This document shows, one piece after another, positions 55,601 through 62,383 of a DNA stretch of 62,383 nt; position 1 is the stretch's first letter; each line of letters begins with the position of its first letter. This stretch comes from Bacteroidota bacterium. Lineage in GTDB: Bacteria; Bacteroidota; Bacteroidia; Bacteroidales; UBA7960. The translations under genes were made by a program, and so were the position numbers. The stretch is from contig REDJ01000116.1 of NCBI GenBank assembly GCA_007693555.1, positions 1-62,383 on the forward strand, given 5' to 3'. The notes beneath the pieces are model-generated. The model saw only the letters and a list, made by a program, of their open reading frames with translations. It had not been told where the DNA came from and searched no databases.

Positions 55601-55876
55601 TCATTTGAGCTTTTCAAAAAAATGATCCAAAGAGTTAACAAGGATATTATTTCATTCCTGCTAAAGGCTCAATTACCTGTTAAAGATCCTTCACAGGTAA
55701 GAGCAGCTGAAGCTCCGGGTCGCACCGATATGAGTAAACTTAATGCCGGCAGAAGTGATATTCCCGGTGCAGGAGCAAGAAAAGCTGAGCCTGTCAGAGT
55801 TGAAAAGAAAACAGGACGCAATGAACCATGCCCCTGTGGTAGTGGAAAAAAATATAAACACTGCCACGGAAGATAA
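52604..55876 (+). CDS. secA: Preprotein translocase ATPase SecA
   Basis: This is 1090 residues, the long Bacteroidota form (E. coli SecA is about 900). It has the Walker [14 protein letters not shown] (about 190), [19 protein letters not shown], the preprotein-crosslinking domain, the second helicase domain with [11 protein letters not shown] and [14 protein letters not shown], and the scaffold helices. The C-terminal zinc motif [17 protein letters not shown] (the CxCxSGx6CH form) is intact, so SecB or ribosome binding is possible. It drives Sec export of the many signal-peptide proteins in this window, including T9SS cargo. The extra length lies between the first helicase and crosslinking parts. 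Confidence 0.97.
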   Translation: MLSIFRKFFGDKASRDLKEVMPLVKQIQDVYITVEKLSNDDLRAKTLELKEKVAEHIKEEKQQIEDLRKKAESYDMNMDEKERIFNEIDELEKVQYDKIENILLEILPEAFSVVKETARRFKENEVVEVTANDYDRELASSRPSIEIKGGKAYYKNRWMAGGNEITWDMVHYDVQLIGGIHLHKGKIAEMATGEGKTLVATLPVYLNALPGKGVHVVTVNDYLAKRDSEWMGMLFEFHGLRVDCIDKHQPNSEERRRAYLADVAYGTNNEFGFDYLRDNMARNPEELVQRKHNYAIVDEVDSVLIDDARTPLIISGPTPQGEKHEFHEMKPKVEKLVSAQRSLITSLLAEAKKLLTSDDGDREKEKKGGELLLRCHRGLPKNKALIKFLSEPGMKSILQKTENFYMQEQSKHMHIIDDELYFVIEEKNNVIELTDKGIDLITGASDDPEFFILPDIGSEVAELEKSSFSEKEKLEKKNKLLTDFSAKSERVHTINQLLKAYTLFEKDDEYVIMDNKVKIVDEQTGRIMEGRRYSDGLHQAIEAKENVKVEAATQTYATITLQNYFRMYGKLAGMTGTAETEAGELWNIYKLDVVVIPTNKPIVREDREDLVYKTKREKYNSAIDEIVNLVNNGRPVLVGTTSVEISELLSKMLNLRKIKHNILNAKQHQREAQVVAEAGRPGAVTIATNMAGRGTDIKLGPGVKESGGLAIIGTERHESRRVDRQLRGRAGRQGDPGSSQFFVSLEDDLMRIFGSDRISRIMDRLGLQEGEMIQHSMITNSIERAQKKVEENNFGIRKRLLEYDDVMNAQREVIYKKRRNALFGDRLAVDLSNMLFDVCEQMIIEAQEAGDFEGFKMEIYRNLGIEVPFDESVFFDSKPVKLTEELFIQASERYREKIKTVAQLAYPVIKDVYENAGERYENIAIPVTDGMKTMNVITNLKKSFESEGREVTLSIEKNITLAIIDNSWKEHLREMDDLKQSVQGAAYEQKDPLLIYKFESFELFKKMIQRVNKDIISFLLKAQLPVKDPSQVRAAEAPGRTDMSKLNAGRSDIPGAGARKAEPVRVEKKTGRNEPCPCGSGKKYKHCHGR

Positions 55877-55912
55877 TAATTAAACAGAAAACAGGTTTTT
55901 ATTCTTCACCTT

Positions 55913-56722
55913 TTATGGCATTGCTTCCTGGGTCCAGTCAATTTCCGATCCCAATAACGAATGTGGGATCAGAAATACAATAAGCATGATTACAGATGCT
56001 GCCAAAACCCAACCTCTGTGATAATGATTTTTGTAAACTTTTACCATTGCATATGCCCAGAAAAGAAAAGCTATTGCAGTTTTGTTATCTGTAAGGTCTG
56101 TTCCCAGAGGCCATCCTGTCCACCATTCCCCAAAGGCATATTTTTGCATGATAGGCCCGAAAATCAAACCGCCTACAATCAGCGTAATTAAGGTCCATAA
56201 AGTAAGTGTAAAGGTTTTTTCTTTAAATATTGCAGCCAGCCCGGCTCGTGTGCTTAGCAACATTGCTATGAAAATAATGATTACATGAGGTATAAAAGCC
56301 CAGGCCGGCACTGAACCTCTGAACCTGATGATGATGGGATTCTCAGTTAGTTTTACTTTTTCTTCTTCACCTTGCAGGGTTATCTGATACATTACCTTGC
56401 CAGCAGGGGGTTGCTGAGGGATATATGCAATAAGGTATTCATCTTTTCTCACCATATCCTCTACTGTCTTCTCATCATGGCTTGGTGTTCTTTTGTATTC
56501 AAAGCTTCCTGTGATCTTCTCACTTTCAACCTTTACCCTTATGGGGGCATCCATTGGCATGGGAAATGAGCGTATCAATCTGAAGCGTATTTCTTCGTTT
56601 TCAAGGGTAACATTTCCGCGTACAGGATGAGTGGGTCCTGTCATACGCTGATAAACTACTGTTGCAAGAGTTAACAGCAGGGCAATAGTCCACATGATTA
56701 CATTTTTTAGCACCTTATTCAT
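55913..56722 (-). CDS. Integral membrane protein of unknown function with periplasmic beta domain
   Basis: This is 269 residues. One N-terminal membrane helix (about 6-25) is followed by a periplasmic beta-rich domain (about 35-130) and four C-terminal helices. The loop WWTGWPLGTDLTDNKTAIAF (about 200-219) carries three Trp residues, which recalls, but does not match, heme-handling loops of cytochrome c biogenesis proteins. I do not recognise a named family, though the layout looks conserved. It follows secA convergently and lies 23 bp after the YgjV-like gene on the minus strand, so those two form an operon. Confidence 0.6.
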   Translation of the reverse strand: MNKVLKNVIMWTIALLLTLATVVYQRMTGPTHPVRGNVTLENEEIRFRLIRSFPMPMDAPIRVKVESEKITGSFEYKRTPSHDEKTVEDMVRKDEYLIAYIPQQPPAGKVMYQITLQGEEEKVKLTENPIIIRFRGSVPAWAFIPHVIIIFIAMLLSTRAGLAAIFKEKTFTLTLWTLITLIVGGLIFGPIMQKYAFGEWWTGWPLGTDLTDNKTAIAFLFWAYAMVKVYKNHYHRGWVLAASVIMLIVFLIPHSLLGSEIDWTQEAMP

Positions 56723-56745
56723 AATATTTGTCTTTTGATTAATGG

Positions 56746-57420
56746 TTATGAATTATTCTGACTGACTAATTGTTTTACAAGTATTTTCTCGGTATGCTGG
56801 TTTTTTTGTTCATAAAACCCCATTTTATTTAAGTACCTGAGATGAGCCTTGTTTTTGGAGTGCGTTATCAGTTTTTTGATTCCCATTTCTTCAAAAAAGT
56901 TTATGTTTTGCCTGTAAATATACCGGCCGGTTTTAAAATCCCTGTATTCGGGTGTTGCAAAATCTATTTCGACTTGCATTTCATCATCACTGATTTTTTT
57001 CCCAATAAACAAACCAGCAACATTGGCATTCCTGATGATAAGCAAACACAACAATTCATCATTATTGAATGACTGGTTGAGATACTTCTCACAAAACCCA
57101 GGAAAGAATTTATTTATGTCTTTGGCATAATAATCGAGAAAAAACTGCAGATAACGGTTTTCGATTCTTTTGATTTGAAGGATTTTGAAAAAGTCTTTGG
57201 CGGAATACATTTTGACCAGGTAAAATATATTTATCATTGTGATAAACATATTCAGGAATGCAACAGGCATTGATCCAATAATAAACCCATAGGTAGAAAA
57301 AATGGAAGCTCCCAAAAGGTTTAACCATCTTAACCGGATTATCGAGCTCATTGTTAGCGAAATGGCTATGATTACAGAACCGATATAGCCAATCCATTCC
57401 ACTATATTGATATTATCCAT
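56746..57420 (-). CDS. YgjV-like membrane protein fused to a GNAT-like domain
   Basis: This is 224 residues. Residues 1-70 form three membrane helices of the YgjV type (IGYIGSVIIAISLTMSSIIRLRWLNLLGA). The rest (about 90-215) is soluble and looks like a GNAT acetyltransferase (NDELLCLLIIRNANVAGLFIG, then FFEEMGIKKLITHSKNKAHLRYLNKMGF, the usual motif A and B order). The acetyl-CoA loop is weak. It could sense or modify a membrane-near substrate. A promoter lies just upstream. Confidence 0.7.
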   Translation of the reverse strand: MDNINIVEWIGYIGSVIIAISLTMSSIIRLRWLNLLGASIFSTYGFIIGSMPVAFLNMFITMINIFYLVKMYSAKDFFKILQIKRIENRYLQFFLDYYAKDINKFFPGFCEKYLNQSFNNDELLCLLIIRNANVAGLFIGKKISDDEMQVEIDFATPEYRDFKTGRYIYRQNINFFEEMGIKKLITHSKNKAHLRYLNKMGFYEQKNQHTEKILVKQLVSQNNS

Positions 57421-57436
57421 TTGGGCAAAAATTTGT

Positions 57437-57468
57437 CAAAGATAAAACTTTAAACCCGAATTAATCAA
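57437..57468 (-). promoter_or_regulatory. Bacteroidota promoter for the YgjV-like gene
   Basis: On the minus strand TTG (57466-57468) and TATCTTTG (57437-57444) are 21 bp apart. The start codon is only 16 bp past the -7 element, giving a very short leader. Confidence 0.7.
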
Positions 57469-57568
57469 CAGAAAGCTCTATGGAACTGAACTATTGATTT
57501 CTCGAAGTTAAACTCAAAATTTTAAAAAAGGAATAACACGATGCAGTTGAGATGATTTTAATAAAAAA

Positions 57569-60500
57569 TCAGGGTAGCCGTGTGTTAAGAATAAATCTTT
57601 GAGAGAAAATGGCGTCGTAAATTGCCTGATGCATTTGTGAGCGAATATTCAACTCTGATATTTTGCGGTTTGAAGCTTCCGGGTGCACCCTGTTGGAGAG
57701 AAAAACAAATACCATATTCTCCTGAGGGTCGGCCCATGCATAGGTGCCTGTGAAACCACTATGACCAAAACTAAGCACCGAGGCACTTTCGGCGGCGGGG
57801 CTTGATTCGTTTCCGCGAATACTGGGTTTGTCAAATCCTAAAGCCCTGCGGTTTTGATTTCCCGCAAACTGTGTAGTGGTAAATTCACGGACTGTAGAAG
57901 GTTTAATAAATTCAACACCTCCATAACTGCCATCCTGGAGAAGCATTTGCATAAAAATAGCTACATCTTTGGCATTGGAAAACAAACCTGCATGGCCCGA
58001 CACACCTCCAAGCATTGCTGCTGCCGGGTCATGTACAAAACCTCTGAGACTTTGCTTTCGGAAGAGAGTATCATTTTCGGTAGGTATTAATCGGTTGATT
58101 GCATGTTTTTCAAGTGGGTTATAGGTTATATTTTTCAAACCCATTGGTTTGAAAAAAGTATCCGCTAAATATGCATCAATTCTCTTTCCTGTGAGGTTTT
58201 CAATCATCTCAGCAAATAAAATAAAACCCAGGTCAGAATAAATATATCTTCTCCTGCTCAGTAACTCAGATTCCAGTAAATAATGAAAGATGCTATCCCT
58301 GTAGTTATTGTTCATGAAAAGATTATTTGCCACCTGAATCGTAAACAAATCTGAATTATGTGCATGAAATATATCAGGTCGGGGAACCCCATCTTCCAAA
58401 GTATTCAGGTAAAAGGGAATCCATGAGCGTAACCTTGCCTGATGTGCAAGGATTTCTCTAAATATTAATTTTGCCTTATTGGTTCCGTGAGTCAAGGGAA
58501 GATACGCACCCAGTGGTCCGTCAATATCTATTAATCCTTCATCGCTGAGCTTCATTAATGCTGCAGTTGTGGCAATAATTTTGGTTAATGAAGCCAAATC
58601 GTAAATATCACTATTTTTTACAGCATCATTATTTTCATATGTATGATGGCCAAAAGAACGGTTGTAAATAAGTGCTCCGTCTTTGATAATTGCAATCTGG
58701 CAACCGGGGAAAGCTTTTTCTTCGATTCCTGTCAAAGCAATACTATCAACTCTTTTAAGCATATCAGAATTGATACCCACATCCTCAGGGTCTGAATATC
58801 TGATTCTTAAACTTCCCGGAGTATTGATTCCGGTATAAATGGGAAAATTGGGAATTACAGATACCGGCAGGCGGCCTCTTGCAGGTAAGGCGCCGAAAAT
58901 AACCTGGGCCGAGGCTTCCTCAAAATCCCGGCCATCCTGATATGAAACCATTATGGCTTTCGAATTAAGGATATCATCTCCAAAAGATTGAAGACTATAT
59001 GGACTGGCAAAAACATTCAAAACCACATTTTGAGTTTTTGACAATTCATTTACCAGATTAATGGTAGCTTCATTGATGCCATAATTCCTGCCTGGAAACA
59101 TGCTGTTGCCCTGAATCGATATAATAACAAGATTGTAATCTGATAGCTGTCGCTTTATTTCACCTGCTTGCTGCAGGTTGTGGTTCTTTGAAATGCTGTA
59201 ATTGCTTATACGGGCGTATCTTGACAACATAGCCTGAAAGGGGTTTTCTACTGAAGAACCGATGCTGAGTGCTGCAATACTAAGGGTATCAAGTCTTCTT
59301 AAGGGAAGAAAGTCATTTTGATTATGAACTATTGTTATCGATGCTTCGGCAAGCTTGCGATTAAGTTTGTGGACCCGTGATGCGTTTAAATCTTTATAAA
59401 GGTTGGAAACAGACAAAGGTCTTACTTTGTCAAGACCTGCAAGTTCTTTAAAATAGAGAACTTTTTTTACTTTTCGGTTCACGTATTCTTCATCAAGTAA
59501 TTGTTCGTCGATAGCCTGCCTGATACTTCTGACAGCAAGAGGAACATTGTCGGGCATGAGTAAAATATCGTTGCCAGCAAGCAAAGCCTGCACTTCCAGT
59601 TTGCCAGGTGGGTAAAAATCGGTTACTGCTTTCATATTTAGGGCATCAGTAATGATCAGGCCCCTGAAACCCATTTCATCCTGCAGTAAATCATTTACAA
59701 TACCTCTTGAAAGGCTTGATGGCATATTGGGTGATGCATCAAGTGCAGGAATCCCCAAATGGGCTGTCATAACCGAGTGAATACCCTGATTTATGAGATG
59801 TCGGAACGGAAAAAGGTGTATGGAGTCTATTTCCTGTCGAGGATGAAAAATCCAAGGCAAGATGTGGTGAGAGTCCATGTCCGTATCACCATGCCCGGGA
59901 AAGTGCTTTGCACTGGCTATAATACCTGCATCCTGCATGCCGAACATCATTGCCAGGCTTTTTCGGGAAACATTGTAACGGCATTCGCCAAATGACCTTG
60001 AATTGATAACCGGATTAAGCGGATTGGAATTTACATCAGCTACAGGTGAAAAATTTATTTGAATTCCCATCCTGCGGCTTTGCCATCCCATCTCAAGACC
60101 AAGTTCATAAATCAGTCTTTCGTTTGAAATCGCTCCTAATGTTATTTGTCGGGGAAAGCTTATAGTACTGTCAAGTCGCATGCCCAGTCCCCATTCGGCA
60201 TCCATAGATATGAATAAAGGTGTTTGTGCTTGTCTTTGCCAGGAGTTGGTGAGTTTAAGCTGGCTTACCGGACCCCCTCTGAAAAAAATAACTCCTCCAA
60301 TATTGTAATCTGAAATTAACTTTCCTATCCGATCGTAATAGCGCCTGTTTTGATTGCTTTGTACTTCTATTATGAGTAATTGTGCAATTCTTTGTTCACG
60401 ACTTAGAGAATGAAATACCGAATCAACCCATGGAGTTGAGTAGTCATAAGGATGATCAAATGACCTTCCTGAAAAATCTTCTGATAATTCAAACTTTGAA

Positions 60501-60571
60501 GGTCCGGCGATTGAAAAATTGAAAAGAAATATAATGGAAATGTAAATCACCAACGATCTGGATGTATTCAT
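57569..60571 (-). CDS. Glycoside hydrolase family 3 / serine hydrolase (class C beta-lactamase-like) fusion
   Basis: This is 1000 residues from ATG 60571; the frame is open to 60631, but that lies at the promoter and the inner start has a signal peptide. Residues about 50-390 are a GH3 catalytic domain of the NagZ type (KHFPGHGDTDMDSHH, and IITDALNMKAV with the nucleophile Asp). About 395-590 is the GH3 C-terminal domain. About 620-990 is a class C beta-lactamase-like serine hydrolase (SLTK as SxxK, YSD as YxN, HSG as the KTG-like box). Such fusions occur in Bacteroidota and are thought to work on cell-wall sugars or peptides in the periplasm. Substrate is unproven. Confidence 0.88.
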   Translation of the reverse strand: MNTSRSLVIYISIIFLFNFSIAGPSKFELSEDFSGRSFDHPYDYSTPWVDSVFHSLSREQRIAQLLIIEVQSNQNRRYYDRIGKLISDYNIGGVIFFRGGPVSQLKLTNSWQRQAQTPLFISMDAEWGLGMRLDSTISFPRQITLGAISNERLIYELGLEMGWQSRRMGIQINFSPVADVNSNPLNPVINSRSFGECRYNVSRKSLAMMFGMQDAGIIASAKHFPGHGDTDMDSHHILPWIFHPRQEIDSIHLFPFRHLINQGIHSVMTAHLGIPALDASPNMPSSLSRGIVNDLLQDEMGFRGLIITDALNMKAVTDFYPPGKLEVQALLAGNDILLMPDNVPLAVRSIRQAIDEQLLDEEYVNRKVKKVLYFKELAGLDKVRPLSVSNLYKDLNASRVHKLNRKLAEASITIVHNQNDFLPLRRLDTLSIAALSIGSSVENPFQAMLSRYARISNYSISKNHNLQQAGEIKRQLSDYNLVIISIQGNSMFPGRNYGINEATINLVNELSKTQNVVLNVFASPYSLQSFGDDILNSKAIMVSYQDGRDFEEASAQVIFGALPARGRLPVSVIPNFPIYTGINTPGSLRIRYSDPEDVGINSDMLKRVDSIALTGIEEKAFPGCQIAIIKDGALIYNRSFGHHTYENNDAVKNSDIYDLASLTKIIATTAALMKLSDEGLIDIDGPLGAYLPLTHGTNKAKLIFREILAHQARLRSWIPFYLNTLEDGVPRPDIFHAHNSDLFTIQVANNLFMNNNYRDSIFHYLLESELLSRRRYIYSDLGFILFAEMIENLTGKRIDAYLADTFFKPMGLKNITYNPLEKHAINRLIPTENDTLFRKQSLRGFVHDPAAAMLGGVSGHAGLFSNAKDVAIFMQMLLQDGSYGGVEFIKPSTVREFTTTQFAGNQNRRALGFDKPSIRGNESSPAAESASVLSFGHSGFTGTYAWADPQENMVFVFLSNRVHPEASNRKISELNIRSQMHQAIYDAIFSQRFILNTRLP

Positions 60572-60628
60572 GTATTTATATAACTGGCTTATTAGAAGAA
60601 TATTTAATAGTCTGGCAAAATAACGTTG

Positions 60629-60636
60629 CAAACCTA
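60629..60636 (-). promoter_or_regulatory. -7 element for the GH3 fusion gene
   Basis: TAGGTTTG on the minus strand matches TAnnTTTG and lies 57 bp before ATG 60571. It overlaps the extended upstream start, which supports the inner start codon. Confidence 0.55.
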
Positions 60637-60712
60637 CATAATATTTTACGATTTAAATACCGTGAAAGTTACATAAATCAATAAGTAAAGCACTTAATTT
60701 GAATGCTTAAAA

Positions 60713-62047
60713 CTAAATATTTAGTTGTTTCCATCTGGATCTTTTCAGAGCAATAAATGAAAAAAGCCCCATAACTGAAAAGTAAACAATTTCAACCATC
60801 CACACTACATGAGCGGGGGCCTTAAATCCTATAGCAAGAATCAATGTTGTAAGAAGGTAAAAGGTAATAGAAAGGATTTCTATTTTAAGTGCAAGCATTG
60901 TTTTACCTGTGCCTGAAAGGCCATTAAAAATAATCATTCCCAGAGTGAAAGCAATAAGTGCAACTGATATAACTCTTAATAAAGGTACGGTAGCCTCAAC
61001 CAAAACTTCACTTTCAGTATAAATACCAATGATGGGTTCAGGAAAAAAAACTATTAATTGAACCAGTAAAAAACTGATTACAATACCTATTAATAAAACC
61101 TTTAAGATGAGAGGAATTACAAGGTCATGTCTCCCTCTTCCTATGGTATTGCTCACAAGAGTATTCACTGCTACACTTAAACCCCATCCCGGAATCATAA
61201 TTACCATATAAATACTTCTGGTAATATTGGATGCAGCCAGTGCGGTTTCGCCAATCTGTTCAATAATGAGGAAAAATACAAACCATGCAGAAAAGGAGAA
61301 AAAGTATTGAAACATCACCGGAACAGAAAGCTTAAGTAGTGACCTCAGTAAATCTTTATCAGGCAGTAAATGCTTGAATAAATTGAACTCCAGATGATCC
61401 TTTCTTAGCAGAACCCAGATGAGATAAAAAAGAAAAGTGCAAAATTCAGCAATATTTGTTGCAATGGCTGCTCCTGCAATACCCATTTCGGGAAAACCAT
61501 AATTACCAAAAATAAGCAAATAGTCCAGGACAATATTTACTGCTGCCATTACAAAAGTGCTTATTGTTAATACAATTGTCTGGGTATTACCAACATAAAG
61601 TGAATTAAAACCCAGTACTATAAAGCCGAAAAGCAGCCCGAATTTTCTGTTCTCAATGAAGATAAGGCTTTCTTTAAAAATATCGGGTGAACTGATAAAT
61701 TGATTCAGGAATGCTTCTGCAGTGAAATGCAGCAGAAACCACAATAATACGGCCATCAAAATTAATACCAGCTGGGCGTGGTCAAATACTTTTCCCACGG
61801 CTGTAAATCTGCCTTCCCCGTTTCTGCGACCAATCATGATTTGAGCGCCTACTGCAAATCCGGTTCCCAGCATAACCATGCACAGGTAAAATACGCCACC
61901 GATAGCTGCAGCTCCCAGTGTTATCTCAGAAACCCTGCCCAAAAACGCAGTGTCAATAACAAGCATGATATTTTGAGCCACCAGACCTATGATGATAGGA
62001 TAGGATATTTTCCAGATATCACGATATGTAAAAAGCTTATTCTGCAA
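60713..62047 (-). CDS. MATE family efflux transporter
   Basis: This is 444 residues from a TTG at 62047; an in-frame stop lies just upstream. There are twelve hydrophobic segments in two halves of six, the MATE pattern, with ISYPIIIGLVAQNIMLVIDTAFLGRV at the start and PGWGLSVAVNTLVSNTIGRG in the second half. It exports drugs or metabolites using Na+ or H+. The NorM or DinF subgroup cannot be told. It lies 142 bp upstream of the GH3 fusion gene on the same strand. Confidence 0.9.
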   Translation of the reverse strand: MQNKLFTYRDIWKISYPIIIGLVAQNIMLVIDTAFLGRVSEITLGAAAIGGVFYLCMVMLGTGFAVGAQIMIGRRNGEGRFTAVGKVFDHAQLVLILMAVLLWFLLHFTAEAFLNQFISSPDIFKESLIFIENRKFGLLFGFIVLGFNSLYVGNTQTIVLTISTFVMAAVNIVLDYLLIFGNYGFPEMGIAGAAIATNIAEFCTFLFYLIWVLLRKDHLEFNLFKHLLPDKDLLRSLLKLSVPVMFQYFFSFSAWFVFFLIIEQIGETALAASNITRSIYMVIMIPGWGLSVAVNTLVSNTIGRGRHDLVIPLILKVLLIGIVISFLLVQLIVFFPEPIIGIYTESEVLVEATVPLLRVISVALIAFTLGMIIFNGLSGTGKTMLALKIEILSITFYLLTTLILAIGFKAPAHVVWMVEIVYFSVMGLFSFIALKRSRWKQLNI

Positions 62048-62383
62048 ATTCAGTTAAATATTAAAATACAAATTAAGGATTTTATTTATTAAATGTTTTG
62101 ATTTTTAATTGGTGAAAAAAGTTTCAGTCAAAAGATATTCAATTAAAGCATTGTTATCAGGTAAAACTAAAAATTTCTTGTTTATTAAAATCCAGATTCC
62201 TCACTTCACTTCGTTTCGTTCGGAATGACAGTCAGTTAAATTATTATGGTAAGGTTGGGGATTGGTGGCGGCGAAGCCCCCCCCCAAACCCAACAAAGAT
62301 AAAAACAAGAAAAAACATGTGAATTGTTACGAAGGGAGAAAAATAAAACATTTTAAAAGACAAAAAAAATTTTAAAAAAATAT
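62048..62383. other. AT-rich right edge with palindromic and homopolymer DNA
   Basis: No gene is seen. A ttcc...ggaa repeat (about 62197-62226, cctcacttcacttcgtttcgttcgg) resembles a common intergenic element. A run of nine C (62277-62285) sits in a GC island in otherwise AT-rich DNA. Confidence 0.4.

Noticed and set aside
62277-62285. Run of nine C as a phase-variable tract
   Set aside because: It is outside any gene and near the window edge; a sequencing or assembly homopolymer effect cannot be excluded.

Overview
The window reads as a chromosomal piece of a member of the Bacteroidota, probably a Bacteroidales-like marine or environmental lineage. The evidence is type IX secretion (T9SS) C-terminal sorting domains at 3211 and 10637, many SPII lipoproteins, Bacteroidota-type promoters (TAnnTTTG, twice with a TTG box 19 bp upstream), a SecA of about 1,090 residues with a DUF2795 gene beside it, and the GH3/serine-hydrolase fusion and 'ligase-associated' DNA repair cassette that are common in this phylum. 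No rRNA, tRNA, CRISPR array, insertion sequence or prophage was recognised. The gene content is mostly housekeeping and surface functions.

Layout. 1-4.7 kb: the 3' end of a ferredoxin-domain protein, a probable gene remnant, then three surface or secreted proteins (a YadA-head/S74 fibre-like protein, a T9SS cargo, and a DUF1566-type protein that shares its N-terminal domain with the first). 5-10.5 kb: a complete RND efflux operon (adaptor, pump, TolC). 10.6-16.3 kb: a T9SS-exported alpha/beta hydrolase, then ettA followed closely by a GAF-PAS-AAA+ sigma-54 activator, and a small membrane protein. 16.3-19 kb: a 780-bp gap with a strong terminator and a possible RNA, then a Rex-like redox repressor and an RtcB RNA ligase. 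19-27 kb: a LVIVD/DUF4114 lipoprotein, two small membrane proteins, a eukaryotic-type glycogen branching enzyme with an AHSA1 gene, a His-rich lipoprotein, a coiled-coil membrane protein and a CoA-type Nudix hydrolase. 27-33 kb: a HAMP-GAF-PAS sensor with no output domain, small lipoproteins, a YiiX-like hydrolase, photolyase and a DsrE-like lipoprotein.

32.7-38.7 kb (minus strand) holds the four-gene repair cassette: MBL exonuclease, ATP-dependent ligase, Lhr-type helicase and PdeM phosphoesterase. SelO and a MacB/FtsX permease follow. 43-50.9 kb (minus strand) is a methionine operon, metY-hom-metF-metH, headed by a well-formed SAM-I riboswitch with its own promoter. It supplies homoserine, sulfhydrylates it, makes methyl-THF and methylates homocysteine with cobalamin. 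The right end has a pyridoxal/pyridoxamine kinase (PLP is the MetY cofactor), DUF2795 and secA, two membrane proteins of unclear role, a GH3-serine hydrolase recycling-type enzyme and a MATE transporter.

I do not see a clearly new defence or mobile system. The least explained items are the possible RNA upstream of rex, the leader between the SAM riboswitch and metY, the sensor without an output domain, the YadA/S74 surface protein with its paralogous N-terminal domain, and the dispersed hairpin repeats.
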